The notes under the pieces: generated by a model
Seen by the model: only the letters and a program-made list of their open reading frames with translations
Database searches by the model: none
What the model was told of the DNA's origin: nothing
Assembly: GCF_002938435.1 (NCBI RefSeq)
Contig: NZ_POQT01000012.1
Coordinates: forward strand, 1-64,000
Direction: 5' to 3'
Length of the DNA stretch: 64,000 bases
From: Blastococcus saxobsidens
GTDB lineage: Bacteria > Actinomycetota > Actinomycetes > Mycobacteriales > Geodermatophilaceae
Translations under genes and position numbers: made by a program
Shown: one piece after another, positions 15,010-27,647 of the stretch
Position numbering within the stretch: the stretch's first letter is position 1
How the letters are laid out: each line of letters begins with the position of its first letter

Positions 15010-16107
15010 TCAGCGGCTGCCCGCACCCTGTCGTCGGCGGGAGTCCCGGATGGCCGCTTGCCCGAGCACCCGGTCGCCGCGATCGGCGTCCGGCTCGTAC
15101 AGCACGGCGGACTGCCCGGCGGCCACCCCGCGCTGCACGGCGTCGACCCGGATCACCAGCCCGCCGTCGTCCCCGGCCTGCACCTCGCACGGCACCGGCT
15201 CCCCGTGCGCGCGCAGCTGCACCTGCGCCCGGAGCGGCAGCCGCGGCGCCGCGCCGGTCCAGGTGGCGGCGGCGGTGCTGATCTCGTCCACGCCGGCGAG
15301 GTCGGCGGTTCCGATCGTCACCGTGCGGCTCACCGGCTCGATCCCCAGCACGTAGCGGGGCTGCTGGTCACCGACGCTCACGCCCAGCCCGCGGCGCTGG
15401 CCGACGGTGAAGCCGTAGGTGCCGTCGTGCCGGCCGACCGTGGCGCCGGTGGCCGCGTCGACCAGCGGGCCGGGCCGGCTGCCGAGCGTGCGGGCCAGGA
15501 AGCCTCGGGTGTCGCCGTCGGGGATGAAGCAGATGTCGTGCGAGTCGGCCTTGGTGGCGACGGCGAAGCCGCGCTCGGCGGCGATCTCGCGCACCCGGTC
15601 CTTGGTCATGCCCCCCAGCGGGAACATCGCCGCGGCCAGCTGCTCGGGGGTCAGCACGCCCAGCACGTAGGACTGGTCCTTGGCCGCGTCCACCGACCGC
15701 CGCAGCTCGCCGTCGGCCAGCCGGGCGTGGTGGCCGGTGACGACGGCGTCGAAGCCCAGCGCCCGCGCCCGGTCGAGCACCGCGGTGAACTTGATCTTCT
15801 CGTTGCACCGCAGGCACGGGTTGGGGGTGCGCCCGGCCGCGTACTCGGCCACGAAGTCGTCCACGACGTCCTCGCGGAAGCGGTCGGCGAGGTCCCACAC
15901 GTAGAAGGGGATGCCGAGCTCGTCGGCGACCCGGCGCGCGTCGTGCGCGTCCTCCACGCTGCAGCACCCGCGGGCGCCGCTGCGCAGCGTCTGCCGGTCG
16001 GGTGAGAGCGCCAGGTGCACCCCGGTGACGTCGTGCCCGGCGTCGACGGCCAGCGCGGCGGCCACCGCGGAGTCCACGCCCCCGCTCATCGCGGCCAGCA
16101 CCCTCAC
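15010..16107 (-). CDS. mnmA: tRNA-specific 2-thiouridylase
   Basis: 365 residues. MnmA adenylates U34 of tRNA(Lys/Glu/Gln) and replaces oxygen with sulfur. The ATP pyrophosphatase loop [11 protein letters not shown] is at residue 8 onwards, and the two catalytic cysteines lie in [12 protein letters not shown] and [25 protein letters not shown] marks the junction to the C-terminal beta barrel. The GTG start at 16107 overlaps the iscS stop by 4 nt (GTGA), coupling the thiolase to its sulfur donor. The same mnmA-iscS order is found in mycobacteria. Confidence 0.95.
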   Translation of the reverse strand: MRVLAAMSGGVDSAVAAALAVDAGHDVTGVHLALSPDRQTLRSGARGCCSVEDAHDARRVADELGIPFYVWDLADRFREDVVDDFVAEYAAGRTPNPCLRCNEKIKFTAVLDRARALGFDAVVTGHHARLADGELRRSVDAAKDQSYVLGVLTPEQLAAAMFPLGGMTKDRVREIAAERGFAVATKADSHDICFIPDGDTRGFLARTLGSRPGPLVDAATGATVGRHDGTYGFTVGQRRGLGVSVGDQQPRYVLGIEPVSRTVTIGTADLAGVDEISTAAATWTGAAPRLPLRAQVQLRAHGEPVPCEVQAGDDGGLVIRVDAVQRGVAAGQSAVLYEPDADRGDRVLGQAAIRDSRRRQGAGSR

Positions 16108-17291
16108 CGCCGGCCACCCGCCCGTCGGGCCCGCTCGACCACGGGCGCGATGACCTCGAGCACGGCGTCGACGTCCGCGTCGGTGCTGGTGTGCCCGAGG
16201 CTGAACCGCAGCGAGCTGCGCGCCCGGTCCGGCTCGGCACCGACGGCCAGCAGCACGTGGCTGGGCCGCGCCACGCCGGCGCTGCAGGCCGATCCGGTGG
16301 AGCACTCGATGCCCCGGGCGTCGAGCAGCATGAGCAGGGCGTCGCCCTCCGCGCCGGGGAACGACAGGTGGGCGTTGCCCGGCAGCCGGCCGGGACCCGA
16401 GCGCACGACGTCGTCGAGCGGGGCGCCGTTCAGCTGTGCGTCGGGCACCTGCTCCACCACGCCGGCCACCAGCCGGTCGCGCAGCCGGCTCACCGCGGCG
16501 GCGCGCTCGACCCGGCCGCCGACGGCCGCTCCGGTGGCCACCGCCAGCCCGACGATGGCCGCGACGTCGAGGGTGCCGGACCGCACGTCGCGCTCCTGGC
16601 CGCCGCCGTGCAGCAGCGGGGTGCACTCGGCGTCCCGGCGCAGCAGCAGCGCCCCGGCGCCCATGGGGCCACCGAGCTTGTGGCCGGTCATCGTCAGCGC
16701 GTCGACGCCGCTGGCCCCGAAGTCGACGAGCACCTGCCCGACGGCCTGCACGGCGTCGGTGTGCAGCGGGACGCCGACGTCGTGCGCCGTGGCGGCCAGC
16801 TCGGCGATGTCGCTGACCGTGCCGATCTCGTTGTTGGCCCACATGACGCTGGCGACGGCGACGTCGGTGCCGTCGCCCAGCGCCGCGGCGAGCGCCTCGG
16901 GGGTGACCCGGCCCGTCGGCTCCACCTGCAGCCAGGTGACCTCGGCGCCCTCGTGCTTGGCCAGCCATTCCACGCTGTCCAGGACCGCGTGGTGCTCGGC
17001 CGGGCTCACGACGATGCGGCGCCGGCGGGAGTCGGCCTCCCGGCGGGCCCAGAAGAGCCCCTTGACGGCGAGGTTGTCGCTCTCGGTCCCCCCGCTGGTG
17101 AAGAGGACCTCCGAGGGGCGTGCGCCGACCGCCTCGGCCAGCCGCTCGCGGGCCTGCTCGGCGGCGCGGCGGGCGGACCGGCCGCTGGCGTGCAACGACG
17201 AGGCGTTGCCGACCCGGCCCAGCTGCTCGGCCATCGCGGCCACGACCTCCGGCAGCACCGGCGTGGTCGCCGCGTGGTCGAGATACGTCAT
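16104..17291 (-). CDS. iscS: Cysteine desulfurase (IscS/NifS type)
   Basis: 395 residues, a PLP enzyme that takes sulfur from cysteine as a persulfide. YLDHAATTP at the N-terminus, [12 protein letters not shown], the PLP lysine in [13 protein letters not shown], and the active-site loop cysteine in [10 protein letters not shown] identify the family. The gene sits between an MFS gene upstream (ATGA overlap) and mnmA downstream (GTGA overlap), so sulfur delivery to tRNA thiolation is the likely main role. No SufS/SufU-type neighbours are present, which supports a tRNA-directed function over bulk Fe-S assembly. Confidence 0.94.
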   Translation of the reverse strand: MTYLDHAATTPVLPEVVAAMAEQLGRVGNASSLHASGRSARRAAEQARERLAEAVGARPSEVLFTSGGTESDNLAVKGLFWARREADSRRRRIVVSPAEHHAVLDSVEWLAKHEGAEVTWLQVEPTGRVTPEALAAALGDGTDVAVASVMWANNEIGTVSDIAELAATAHDVGVPLHTDAVQAVGQVLVDFGASGVDALTMTGHKLGGPMGAGALLLRRDAECTPLLHGGGQERDVRSGTLDVAAIVGLAVATGAAVGGRVERAAAVSRLRDRLVAGVVEQVPDAQLNGAPLDDVVRSGPGRLPGNAHLSFPGAEGDALLMLLDARGIECSTGSACSAGVARPSHVLLAVGAEPDRARSSLRFSLGHTSTDADVDAVLEVIAPVVERARRAGGRR

Positions 17292-18676
17292 GACGCAGCC
17301 AATGTAGTCGCGCCCTCCAGGGCGCCTCGGCCAGGCGCTGCGGTGCGGCCGGCGATCCCCGCGCCCAGCAGCGCGGGAAGGGTCAGCACGGCGACCGCGA
17401 CGAGCACGGCGGGCCACAGCGGGCCGCCGCCGTCGGCGGCCCCGGCCACCAGCACCCCGGCGGCGCCGACGAGGAGGGCCGAGGCCGTGACGTCGGAGAT
17501 CTGCAGCGCCGCGGAGTTCGAACCGCGCTCGGCCTCCGGCGACTGGTCCAGCAGGAGCACGCCGACGCTGGGCATGCCCAGCCCCATGCCGACGCCGGCC
17601 AGCCCCCACGTGACGTACGCCGGCCAGCCGCCGAGCCCGGGGACGGCGATCGTGGCGGTGGCGGCCAGACCGGTGGCGAGCACGAGGCAGCCCGTCCGCA
17701 GGACCCGCTGGCGGGGGACGTCGGGCCGCCGACCCTGGAGCTGGGCGGCGACCACCCAGCCGACCGCACCCGCGGTCAGCGGGAGCCCGGCGGTGGCGGC
17801 GCTCCAGCCGTGCTGCTCGGTCAGGACGAACGGGATCAGCGCGTCCATGCCGAAGAAGGCGCCGGCCAACAGCCCCCGGGAGGCGACGACCGCAGGGATC
17901 CCGGCGCGGGCCCGCACGGTGCCGCGGGGCAGCAGGCGCCGCAAGCCCAGACCCAGGGCGAGGACCCCCGCGACCGCGAGGGCGACGGCGGCGAGGTCCA
18001 GGCGCTGGCCGGCGTACTGCAGCGCCGCGATGCCCGCACCCGCCAGCAGGGCCCAGGCGGCCCTGCCGCGCCGCGGCGTGCCGGCACCGGCCGGTTCCTC
18101 GCCCGGGCCGGCGGTGAGCAGCAGCGCGAGGCCGGCCGCGACCAACGGCACCAGCCCGAGGAAGACGCCGCGCCAGCCGACGTGGGTGGTCACCAGCCCG
18201 GCGGCCAGCGGCCCGATCAGCGCGGGCAGCACCCACCCGGCTGCGAACGCGCCGAACAGCCGCGGTCGCAGCCGCGGGGAGTACGCCTGCCCGGCGATGA
18301 CGTAGAGCAGCACGATGACCACCCCGGCGCCGAGCCCCTGGACGGCGCGGCCGAGCACGAGCACGGCCATGTGCTGGGCGATCCCGGCGATCACCAGGCC
18401 GGCCGCGAACACCAGCACGCCGGCCAGGACGCCGGGGCCGGGTGCTCGCCGGTCCCCCACCTCCCCGCCGACGACCATGCCGACGACCGAGGTGACGAGG
18501 AAGGCGCTGAACGGCCACGCGTACCAGGCGACCGCATCGAGCTCGGCCACCGCGCTGGGCATCGCCGTCCCGACCGCCATCGCCTCGAAGGCGATGAGCG
18601 TGACGAGGGTCAGCAGCCCGGTCGTCGTGCGCCGGTGGCCGGCGTCCCAGATGCTCTCCTCGACCCGACCGTCCAC
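17288..18676 (-). CDS. MFS transporter, drug-efflux type
   Basis: 462 residues with about 12-14 hydrophobic segments. It shows the usual MFS signs: a cytoplasmic loop after helix 2 ([13 protein letters not shown]), [18 protein letters not shown] in helix 4, and [15 protein letters not shown] near helix 6, all resembling the DHA2/EmrB-type drug:proton antiporters. It is first in the unit MFS-iscS-mnmA, with its stop overlapping the iscS start. No ribosome site is clear before the GTG at 18676. The substrate is unknown and coupling to sulfur metabolism may be only positional. Confidence 0.8.
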   Translation of the reverse strand: MDGRVEESIWDAGHRRTTTGLLTLVTLIAFEAMAVGTAMPSAVAELDAVAWYAWPFSAFLVTSVVGMVVGGEVGDRRAPGPGVLAGVLVFAAGLVIAGIAQHMAVLVLGRAVQGLGAGVVIVLLYVIAGQAYSPRLRPRLFGAFAAGWVLPALIGPLAAGLVTTHVGWRGVFLGLVPLVAAGLALLLTAGPGEEPAGAGTPRRGRAAWALLAGAGIAALQYAGQRLDLAAVALAVAGVLALGLGLRRLLPRGTVRARAGIPAVVASRGLLAGAFFGMDALIPFVLTEQHGWSAATAGLPLTAGAVGWVVAAQLQGRRPDVPRQRVLRTGCLVLATGLAATATIAVPGLGGWPAYVTWGLAGVGMGLGMPSVGVLLLDQSPEAERGSNSAALQISDVTASALLVGAAGVLVAGAADGGGPLWPAVLVAVAVLTLPALLGAGIAGRTAAPGRGALEGATTLAAS

Positions 18677-18769
18677 GTCCCGCCCAACCCCGCGTCGCTG
18701 CCCGTGCTTCCCGTTCCCGAGCCCGGAACGGCGTCGAGCGCCGGCCCCCGCGGGGACCGGCGCTCGACA

Positions 18770-18843
18770 GGCGACCTACTGGAACGGCCTCGCTGCAGGG
18801 GCCCGCGCCGAGCGGAGCGAGGCGTGGGGGACAGCGAGGTCCT

Positions 18844-18845
<2 letters not shown>
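18770..18845 (-). repeat. Dispersed palindromic element, copy 2, after etfA
   Basis: On the minus strand it begins at the etfA stop (TGAAGGACC) and has the stem CCTCGCTG / CAGCGAGG around a GC-rich centre, then a tail GTTCCAGTAGGTCGCC that matches the tail of the copy after glgB. It fills most of the gap to the MFS gene and probably acts as the etfBA terminator. Confidence 0.8.
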
Positions 18846-19806
<961 letters not shown>

Positions 19807-19852
19807 AGCTAACTAGTCTCCTCTGCGATCGGTCTTCGGACCCGGGCCTTGC

Positions 19853-20632
19853 TCAGACGATCTTCTGGCTGGCGAGGTAGTCGACGAACTTGCTCGCGCC
19901 GTCGCCCTCGTCGGTCACCTTGACGCCCTCGCCCTTGGGCGGGCGGCCGGCGAAGTCGAGCACCTTGCTGGTGGCGGTCGCCAGCCCCACGCTGCCGGCG
20001 TCGACACCGAGGTCGGCCAGCGACTTGGTCTCCACCGGCTTCTTCTTGGCGGCCATGATCCCCTTGAAGGAGGGGTAGCGCGGCTCGTTGATCGTGTCCC
20101 AGGTCGAGATGATGGCCGGGAGCGGGGCCTCCAGGGCCCAGAAGCCGCCGTCGGTCTGCCGCTCCACCTTGGCGGCGCCGCCCTCGATGGTGACCTTGCG
20201 GGCACCGGAGAGCTGCGGGATGCCGAGGCGCTCGGCGACCAGGGCGGGCATCACCGACAGCTGCGCGTCGGTGGCCTCCGCGCCGCAGAGCACGAGGTCG
20301 TACTCCATCTGCTGCAGGGCCGCGGCGATGACCGCCGAGGTCTGCACCGCGCACGAGCCGTGGATGGCGTCGTCGACGACGTGCACGGCCTTGTCGGCGC
20401 CCATGGACAGCGCCTTGCGGATGGCGTCGGTGGCGGAGTCGGGGCCGACGGTCAGCACCGTGACCTCACCGCCCTGCGCCTCCTTGATGGTGAGCGCCTC
20501 CTCGATGGCGTACTCGTCCATCTCGTTGATCACGTTGTCGGCGGACGCACGGGCGACGGTGTTGTCGGCCGGGTCCAGCTTGCGCTCACTTCCCGAGTCC
20601 GGGACCTGCTTGACAAGAACGACGATGTTCAT
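19853..20632 (-). CDS. etfB: Electron transfer flavoprotein, beta subunit
   Basis: 259 residues. EtfB binds AMP and docks on dehydrogenases. MNIVVLVKQVPDS, NEMDEYAIEEAL, and the AMP-loop region CGAEATDAQLSVMPALVAERLG are typical. A GGAAGG site precedes the ATG at 20632. A near-palindrome shared with ccr and the hydroxyacyl-CoA dehydrogenase gene lies 68 nt upstream (20701-20718), so the operon is probably controlled together with fatty-acid and ethylmalonyl-CoA genes. Confidence 0.96.
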   Translation of the reverse strand: MNIVVLVKQVPDSGSERKLDPADNTVARASADNVINEMDEYAIEEALTIKEAQGGEVTVLTVGPDSATDAIRKALSMGADKAVHVVDDAIHGSCAVQTSAVIAAALQQMEYDLVLCGAEATDAQLSVMPALVAERLGIPQLSGARKVTIEGGAAKVERQTDGGFWALEAPLPAIISTWDTINEPRYPSFKGIMAAKKKPVETKSLADLGVDAGSVGLATATSKVLDFAGRPPKGEGVKVTDEGDGASKFVDYLASQKIV

Positions 20633-20700
20633 CGCGCTGAACCTTCCTCAGGACGCGTTCAGGATGCGGGCACGGGGGCCCGCCTGGCTCCGATGATGGA

Positions 20701-20718
20701 GGCTACTGGTGAGTAACG
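20701..20718. promoter_or_regulatory. Shared near-palindrome upstream of etfBA
   Basis: GGCTACTGGTGAGTAACG, 68 nt before the etfB start. It aligns without gaps to sites at 50807 (ccr) and 58426 (hydroxyacyl-CoA dehydrogenase); GG, TAC, G and GTAAC are invariant. The size and symmetry suit a TetR-type dimer. The protein is not identified. Confidence 0.6.
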
Positions 20719-20749
20719 CCGCCGTGGCAGGAGGGGCAGGTGAGTCACG

Positions 20750-21880
20750 TCACGCCGGGGCGCCCGGGGAGGCGGCCCACTCCCCCGTCGCGGCGAATCG
20801 CCGGAGCGTCTCGGCGTGCGGCGCGAGGTCCAGCCCCTGGTCGGCCACCCACTCGTCGTCGTAGTAGGTGTGGGCGTACCGCTCGCCGCCGTCGCACAGC
20901 AGCGTGACCACGCTCCCCCGCCGTCCGGCCGCGACCATCTCGGCGACCAGCCCGAACGCGCCCCACAGGTTGGTGCCGGTCGACCCACCCGCCCGGCGTC
21001 CGGTGACCCGCTCCAGGTGTCGCACCGCGGCCAGCGAGGCGGCGTCGGGCACCCCGATCATGCGGTCGACGATCGTGGGCACGAACGAGGGCTCCACCCG
21101 GGGCCGGCCGATCCCCTCGATGCGCGACGGCGTCCCGGTCGTGCGGCCCGGGTCGCCGGCGGCGTAGCCCGGGAGGAACGCCGAGTTCTCCGGGTCGACG
21201 ACGGCCAGCCGGGTGGGGTGCCGGCGGAAGCGGATGTAGCGGCCGATCGTGGCACTGGTCCCGCCGGTGCCCGCGCCGACGACGACCCACTCGGGCACCG
21301 GGTGCGGCTCCGCCGACAGCTGCTCGAAGATCGACTCGGCGATGTTGTTGTTGCCCCGCCAGTCGGTGGCCCGCTCGGCGTAGGTGAACTGGTCGAGGTA
21401 GTGGCCACCGCACTCGGCGGCCAGCCGCCGGGCCTCCTCGTACATGTCCGGCGCGCGGTCGACGAAGTGGCAGCGCCCGCCGTGGAACTCGATGAGCGCG
21501 ATCTTCTCCGGGCTGGTCGACCGCGGCATGACCGCGACGAACGGCAGCCCCAGCATCCGGGCGAAGTAGGCCTCGCTCACCGCCGTCGATCCGCTGGAGG
21601 CCTCGACCACGGTGCTGCCCTCGGTGATCTGCCCCGAGCACAGCCCGTAGAGGAACAGCGAGCGGGCCAGCCGGTGCTTGAGGCTGCCGGTCGGATGGGT
21701 CGACTCGTCCTTGAGGTAGAGGTCGACACCCCACTCCGGCGGCAGGGGGTAGACCAGCAGGTGGGTGTCGGCGCTGCGCCGGGCGTCGGCCTCGACCGCG
21801 GCGACGGCCCGGTCCACCCAGGCCCGGCCGGCGGGGTCGGACCGGTCGACGACGGAGGGCGCGCGATCGGGTGCTGTCAC
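20750..21880 (-). CDS. PLP-dependent cysteine synthase family enzyme, Cds1-like cysteine desulfhydrase
   Basis: 376 residues from the GTG at 21880; a second GTG at 21898 is possible. It is a fold-type II PLP enzyme: the Schiff-base lysine lies in [12 protein letters not shown], the substrate loop in [13 protein letters not shown], and the phosphate loop in [12 protein letters not shown]. The extended segments [16 protein letters not shown] and [11 protein letters not shown] match the group of Rv3684 (Cds1), which releases hydrogen sulfide from cysteine; that assignment is by resemblance. A 57-residue Cys-rich gene ends 28 nt upstream on the same strand, so the two may be cotranscribed. Confidence 0.75.
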   Translation of the reverse strand: MTAPDRAPSVVDRSDPAGRAWVDRAVAAVEADARRSADTHLLVYPLPPEWGVDLYLKDESTHPTGSLKHRLARSLFLYGLCSGQITEGSTVVEASSGSTAVSEAYFARMLGLPFVAVMPRSTSPEKIALIEFHGGRCHFVDRAPDMYEEARRLAAECGGHYLDQFTYAERATDWRGNNNIAESIFEQLSAEPHPVPEWVVVGAGTGGTSATIGRYIRFRRHPTRLAVVDPENSAFLPGYAAGDPGRTTGTPSRIEGIGRPRVEPSFVPTIVDRMIGVPDAASLAAVRHLERVTGRRAGGSTGTNLWGAFGLVAEMVAAGRRGSVVTLLCDGGERYAHTYYDDEWVADQGLDLAPHAETLRRFAATGEWAASPGAPA

Positions 21881-21908
21881 CCGCGCATGATCGCGCACCC
21901 CTCCCCGG

Positions 21909-22082
21909 TCAGGACGGGCAGACGCAGCCGTGGGTCCCGGCCCCGGCGCTGAGCTGGACCTGCGTCGCCTGGCAGAAGCGCAGCGAGATGCGGTCGTGGT
22001 CGGCCAGTGCGTGCGGGCAGACCGGGCACGACGTCACCGCGGTACCGGTGGGGACGTCGGTGACGGACGGGGCGGATGCCAT
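21909..22082 (-). CDS. Small cysteine-rich protein, RGCVC-like family
   Basis: 57 residues. The sequence holds SCPVCPH (CxxC), one further Cys in RFCQ, and ends HGCVCPS. This matches the short actinobacterial family named for a C-terminal RGCVC motif, with His in place of Arg. The five cysteines and a His suit metal or thiol chemistry, but no function is known. ATG at 22082; a weak CAGGT lies upstream. It directly precedes the Cds1-like gene (28 nt), so a link to sulfide or cysteine handling is a reasonable guess. Confidence 0.6.
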   Translation of the reverse strand: MASAPSVTDVPTGTAVTSCPVCPHALADHDRISLRFCQATQVQLSAGAGTHGCVCPS

Positions 22083-22199
22083 GGGACGACCTGACTCTGC
22101 GTTCGTGCTCCCGGTCCGGCGCCGGCGCGGGGCCGGCGCTCGACGTGAACCAGAACGACCCCGACGCTACGCCGGGGCGCGCTTCGACACGGCCACGGT

Positions 22200-22988
22200 T
22201 CAGCTACCGGTGAAGGTGGCCTTGCCGGGGCCGCTCTCGAGGAACGAGCGCATGCCGGTCTTCTGGTCCTCGCTGTCGAAGAGACCGGCGAACAGCCGGG
22301 TCTCCAGGGCGAGCCCCTCGTCGAGCGAACCGTCGAGGCCCCCGTCGATGGCCTGCTTCGCGGCGGCCAGGGCCAACGGCGGGCCGGCGGCGAACTTCTT
22401 CGCCATGGCGACCGCGGTCGGGTACACCTCGTCGTCGGGCACGACGGCGTCGGCCAGCCCGATCTCCAGCGCCTCCTCGGCCCCGACGTGCCGGCCGGTG
22501 AAGACGAGGTCCTTGGCCTTGGCCGGGCCGACGAGGCGGGCCAGCCGCTGGGTGCCGCCGGCGCCGGGGATGATCCCGAGCAGGATCTCCGGCTGGCCGA
22601 TCTTGGCGGAGGCGCCGAGCACCCGGAAGTCGGCGCACAGGGCCAGCTCGTAGCCGCCGCCGAGCGCGTAACCGGTGATCGCGGCGATCACCGGCTTGGG
22701 CAGGCGGGCGAGGGTCCGGAACGACTCCTGCAGCTCGGCGCCCCAGGACTGCATCGACGCGGCGTCCAGCTGCGACATCGCCTTGATGTCGGCGCCGGCG
22801 GCGAACACCCGCTCGCCGCCGTAGACCACCACGGCGCGGACGTCGTCCCGGCCGGCGGCCTCGGTCGCGGCGGCGCGCACCTCCAGGTGCAGCTGCTCGT
22901 CGATCGCGTTCATCTTCGGCCGGTCGAGGCGGATCGTGCCCACCCCGTCCTCCACTTGCAGGGTCACGAACTCGGGCGCTCCAGACAT
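22200..22988 (-). CDS. Enoyl-CoA hydratase/isomerase family protein
   Basis: 262 residues, a crotonase-fold enzyme hydrating trans-2-enoyl-CoA. The CoA and oxyanion segments are FAAGADIKAM and TGYALGGGYELALCADFRV; both catalytic glutamates are in place (GGYELALC region and QPEILLGIIPGAGGTQRL). Translation is probably leaderless: TAGGGT (23000-22995) ends 6 nt before the ATG at 22988. It resembles EchA17 of M. tuberculosis (Rv3039c), which likewise lies between the etf genes and an ABC ATPase. With the thiolase and hydroxyacyl-CoA dehydrogenase in this window it could supply crotonyl-CoA to Ccr. Confidence 0.9.
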   Translation of the reverse strand: MSGAPEFVTLQVEDGVGTIRLDRPKMNAIDEQLHLEVRAAATEAAGRDDVRAVVVYGGERVFAAGADIKAMSQLDAASMQSWGAELQESFRTLARLPKPVIAAITGYALGGGYELALCADFRVLGASAKIGQPEILLGIIPGAGGTQRLARLVGPAKAKDLVFTGRHVGAEEALEIGLADAVVPDDEVYPTAVAMAKKFAAGPPLALAAAKQAIDGGLDGSLDEGLALETRLFAGLFDSEDQKTGMRSFLESGPGKATFTGS

Positions 22989-23053
22989 GGCCGCACCCTA
23001 GCCAGGCAGGTCCGAGTGCGCCCGATCCGCCCGCAGGCGCACGAACGTCGGAA

Positions 23054-23420
23054 TCAGCCGCCCCGTGGCCGCATTCGTGCGCAAGAGCGCGGCACCCGGG
23101 CGGCGTCGAGCGCTCCCCGGATCTGGGAGGTCACGCAGGTCCGGTACGTGCCCTTCGGGACGCGGAGGTCGCTGCCGTCCCACGAGCCGGGCACCGGGCA
23201 GTACCCCCTGCGGTGCGGCATCGCCGGCGCCCCGGGGACCCACCACGTCGCCGAGCATCCGCTTCTCCTGGATCCGGAACGCCACCGGCTGCTCCGGTCG
23301 GAAGGTCCCCAGGTGCAGCTCCCGGTCAGTGATCTCGGCGCCGACGTCCTCCAGCACCAGGGAGCCATCTCGCCCGAAACGCTGACCGAGGGCGAACAGC
23401 TTCGCGCAGTCGACGGGCAC
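23054..23420 (-). pseudogene. Hypothetical protein, probably frameshifted
   Basis: From GTG 23420 the first 60 codons have clear coding bias (VPVDCAKLFALGQRFGRDG ... RIQEKRMLGDVVG). Near 23225-23245 this bias moves to another frame, which reads GYCPVPGSWDGSDLRVPKGT and YRTCVTSQIRGALDAARV and ends TGA at 23054-23056; the first frame alone would run on to 22998 in a poor Arg/Pro-rich stretch. One lost or gained base would join the two parts into a protein of about 120 residues with three cysteines. The family is not recognised. Two short separate genes are the alternative. Confidence 0.4.
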
Positions 23421-23427
23421 CAGGACG

Positions 23428-24231
23428 TCAGGCGCGGCGGGCGGTGAAGCGGCCGTCGGTGCGGGTCAGCGACAGGGCGAGCCCGAAGGTGTCCGACAGG
23501 GCGGCGGAGGTGAGGACGTCGTCGGCGGCCCCCGAGGCGACGACGTCGCCGTCGCGCAGCAGCAGGGCGTGGGTGTAGCCCGGCGGGATCTCCTCGACGT
23601 GGTGGGTGACCAGCACCTGCGCCGGCGCGTAGTGATACCTGGCGAGGTCCGACAGGCGCGCGACCAGGTCCTCGCGGCCGCCGAGGTCCAGGCCGGCCCC
23701 GGGCTCGTCGAGCAGCAGGAGCTCGGGGTCGGGCATCAGCGCGCGGGCGATCTGGGTGCGCTTGCGCTCGCCCTCGCTCAGGGTGCCGAAGGGACGGTGC
23801 GCGTACTGGGCGACGCCCCACTGCTGCATGAGGATGCCGGCGCGGGTGAGGTCGTGGACGTCGTAGCGCTCCCGCCACCGGCCCACGACGGCGTACCCGG
23901 CGGACACCACGATGTCGCCGGTCTTCTCCGACGGGGAGATCCGCTGCGCCAGGGAGGCGCTGGTCAGGCCGATCCGCGGCCGCAGCTCGAAGACGTCGAC
24001 GGCGCCGAGGGTCTCCCCCAGCAGCCGGACCTCACCGCGCGTGGGGTGCAGCAGTGCTCCGGCCAGCTGCATGAGCGTCGTCTTCCCCGCCCCGTTGGGC
24101 CCGAGCACGACCCATCGCTGGTCGGCCTCCACCCGCCAGTCGACGCCCCTGAGCAGGTGGTTCTGCCCCCGGACGACGTCCACCCCGGTCATCCGTACGA
24201 CGGCCCCCTCGGAGGCGCCTGAGCTAGACAC
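23428..24231 (-). CDS. ABC transporter ATP-binding protein
   Basis: About 267 residues from the GTG at 24231; a TTG at 24243 is possible. Walker A is GPNGAGKTTL, the signature GTLSEGERKRTQIARAL, Walker B ELLLLDEPGAGLD, and the switch His lies in LVTHHVEEIPPGYTH. The ATPase stands alone, without a permease or binding-protein gene beside it. The HHVEEIP motif and general form are those of the Rv3041c group (ModF/YlmA-like stand-alone ATPases). The transported substrate, if any, is unknown. It is divergent from glgX, with 71 nt between starts. Confidence 0.85.
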   Translation of the reverse strand: MSSSGASEGAVVRMTGVDVVRGQNHLLRGVDWRVEADQRWVVLGPNGAGKTTLMQLAGALLHPTRGEVRLLGETLGAVDVFELRPRIGLTSASLAQRISPSEKTGDIVVSAGYAVVGRWRERYDVHDLTRAGILMQQWGVAQYAHRPFGTLSEGERKRTQIARALMPDPELLLLDEPGAGLDLGGREDLVARLSDLARYHYAPAQVLVTHHVEEIPPGYTHALLLRDGDVVASGAADDVLTSAALSDTFGLALSLTRTDGRFTARRA

Positions 24232-24302
24232 GCCCCCATCCAATCAACCTTCTCCGGTCCGCGTTGCGCCACGTCCGGGATCGGAGAGGGCACGATCGCG
24301 CC

Positions 24303-26477
<2,175 letters not shown>

Positions 26478-26495
26478 CCGACGCGTCGACCGATG

Positions 26496-26552
26496 CGGTT
26501 GAACGCACGAGGCCCAGAACCGGTGCGGTTCTGGGCCTCGTGCGTTCAACCG
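26496..26552. terminator. Perfect 27-bp inverted repeat, bidirectional terminator
   Basis: The arm 26496-26522 is exactly complementary to 26526-26552, leaving only a 3-nt loop. It lies between the convergent ends of glgX (26477) and the FHA gene (26562). No terminal repeats of a mobile element or target duplication are visible. Such a long perfect stem is exceptional among the hairpins of this window. Confidence 0.85.
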
Positions 26553-26561
26553 TGCGGAGAG

Positions 26562-27524
26562 CTACTCCTGCGGCTGCTCGAAGGTGATGACGGTCCAGCC
26601 CAGCAGCAGGCGGTCGCCGTCGGAGAGCGGGTGGGCCACACCCGGCTCCAGCTGCGTCCACTCGGTGGCCTCGGGGCCGGCGACGTGCGTGCCGTTGAGC
26701 GAGCCGAGGTCGACCAGCGACACCTCGCGGCCGGAACGGGTCAGCGCGGCGTGCGCCGACGACAGCACGTTCTGGGTGTCGGCGATGGGCACCGCGCGGG
26801 CCGAGCCGCTGGTGACCATCTCGTGGTTGTCGGGGCGACGACCGAGGACCAGGTCCTCGTCGATCGTGACGACCATGCCGTCGTCGAACCGCAGGATCGG
26901 CACGGCGGAGTCGGCGTCGGGCCGCCAGAACGCCGTCTGCTCGCCGGACTCCGGACGGGCGGACGACGCCGCCGACGACCCGCGGGAGGCGCCGAAGCCG
27001 GCGTCCGACGGCGCCGAGAACGGCGACTGCGCCGGCGCGGCCGACGTGGCCGTGGCGGCCGAGGGTGCCGGCGCGGCCAGGTGCAGCGTGGCCCCGCCGC
27101 CGGGCACGGTGCCCTCGACGAGGTCGAAGCTGACACCGGGCGGCGTGCGCGGCGCGGACTGGCCGGGGCCGACGTAGAGGGTCTGGCCCAGCGCGAAGCC
27201 GGAGGCCAGCGTGCCGCCCTCCACCGACGAACCGGACACGGGGACGCCGTCGACGGCCGGCTGGCCCTTGCCGCCCCACAGCGCGACACCGGAGCCGGTG
27301 TCGGTCGCGAGGACGAGGGCGAAGGACGCGCCACCCGAGGCGAGCGAGCTCACCTGGCCGGCCACGGCGGCCAGCACGCGGTCGGCGCCCGGCCCCGAAA
27401 CGCCGAGGCAGGCGTGCAGGGCGGACACGAGGGCGGGCGAGCCGGGTGCGTCGACCCACAGCAGGCCGCCGCCACTGCGGGCGACGACGGCGTCTCCGGG
27501 GAGGACTTCACAGCGGTCGGGCAT
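26562..27524 (-). CDS. FHA-domain phosphopeptide-binding protein
   Basis: 320 residues. The C-terminal 100 residues form an FHA domain with all key positions: LVLGRRPDNHEMV (Gly-Arg), LSSAHAALTRSG (Ser and His) and LGSLNGTHV (Asn-Gly-Thr). The N-terminal 150 residues are a separate globular part with no recognised motif, followed by an Ala/Ser/Pro linker. FHA domains bind phosphothreonine made by Ser/Thr kinases. The gene lies between glgX and glgP; PknB phosphorylation of GlgE is known in M. tuberculosis, so a signalling link to glucan metabolism is possible but unproven. TAGGCT (27537-27532) is 7 nt upstream of the ATG. Confidence 0.85.
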   Translation of the reverse strand: MPDRCEVLPGDAVVARSGGGLLWVDAPGSPALVSALHACLGVSGPGADRVLAAVAGQVSSLASGGASFALVLATDTGSGVALWGGKGQPAVDGVPVSGSSVEGGTLASGFALGQTLYVGPGQSAPRTPPGVSFDLVEGTVPGGGATLHLAAPAPSAATATSAAPAQSPFSAPSDAGFGASRGSSAASSARPESGEQTAFWRPDADSAVPILRFDDGMVVTIDEDLVLGRRPDNHEMVTSGSARAVPIADTQNVLSSAHAALTRSGREVSLVDLGSLNGTHVAGPEATEWTQLEPGVAHPLSDGDRLLLGWTVITFEQPQE

Positions 27525-27647
27525 GGGCGTCAGCCTAGTGATGTCGGAGCGGTCTCGGCGCCCCGGTCAGCAGCGCCACGCCGGGCCATCACGACGTCAC
27601 ACGGTGTCGCTGGGACCCGTGTGGAGCAAGTGTCCGCTGAGTCCGGT

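Noticed and set aside
26496-26552. Terminal inverted repeats of an insertion sequence
   Set aside because: The arms are only 3 nt apart and enclose no gene; a terminator between convergent genes explains them.
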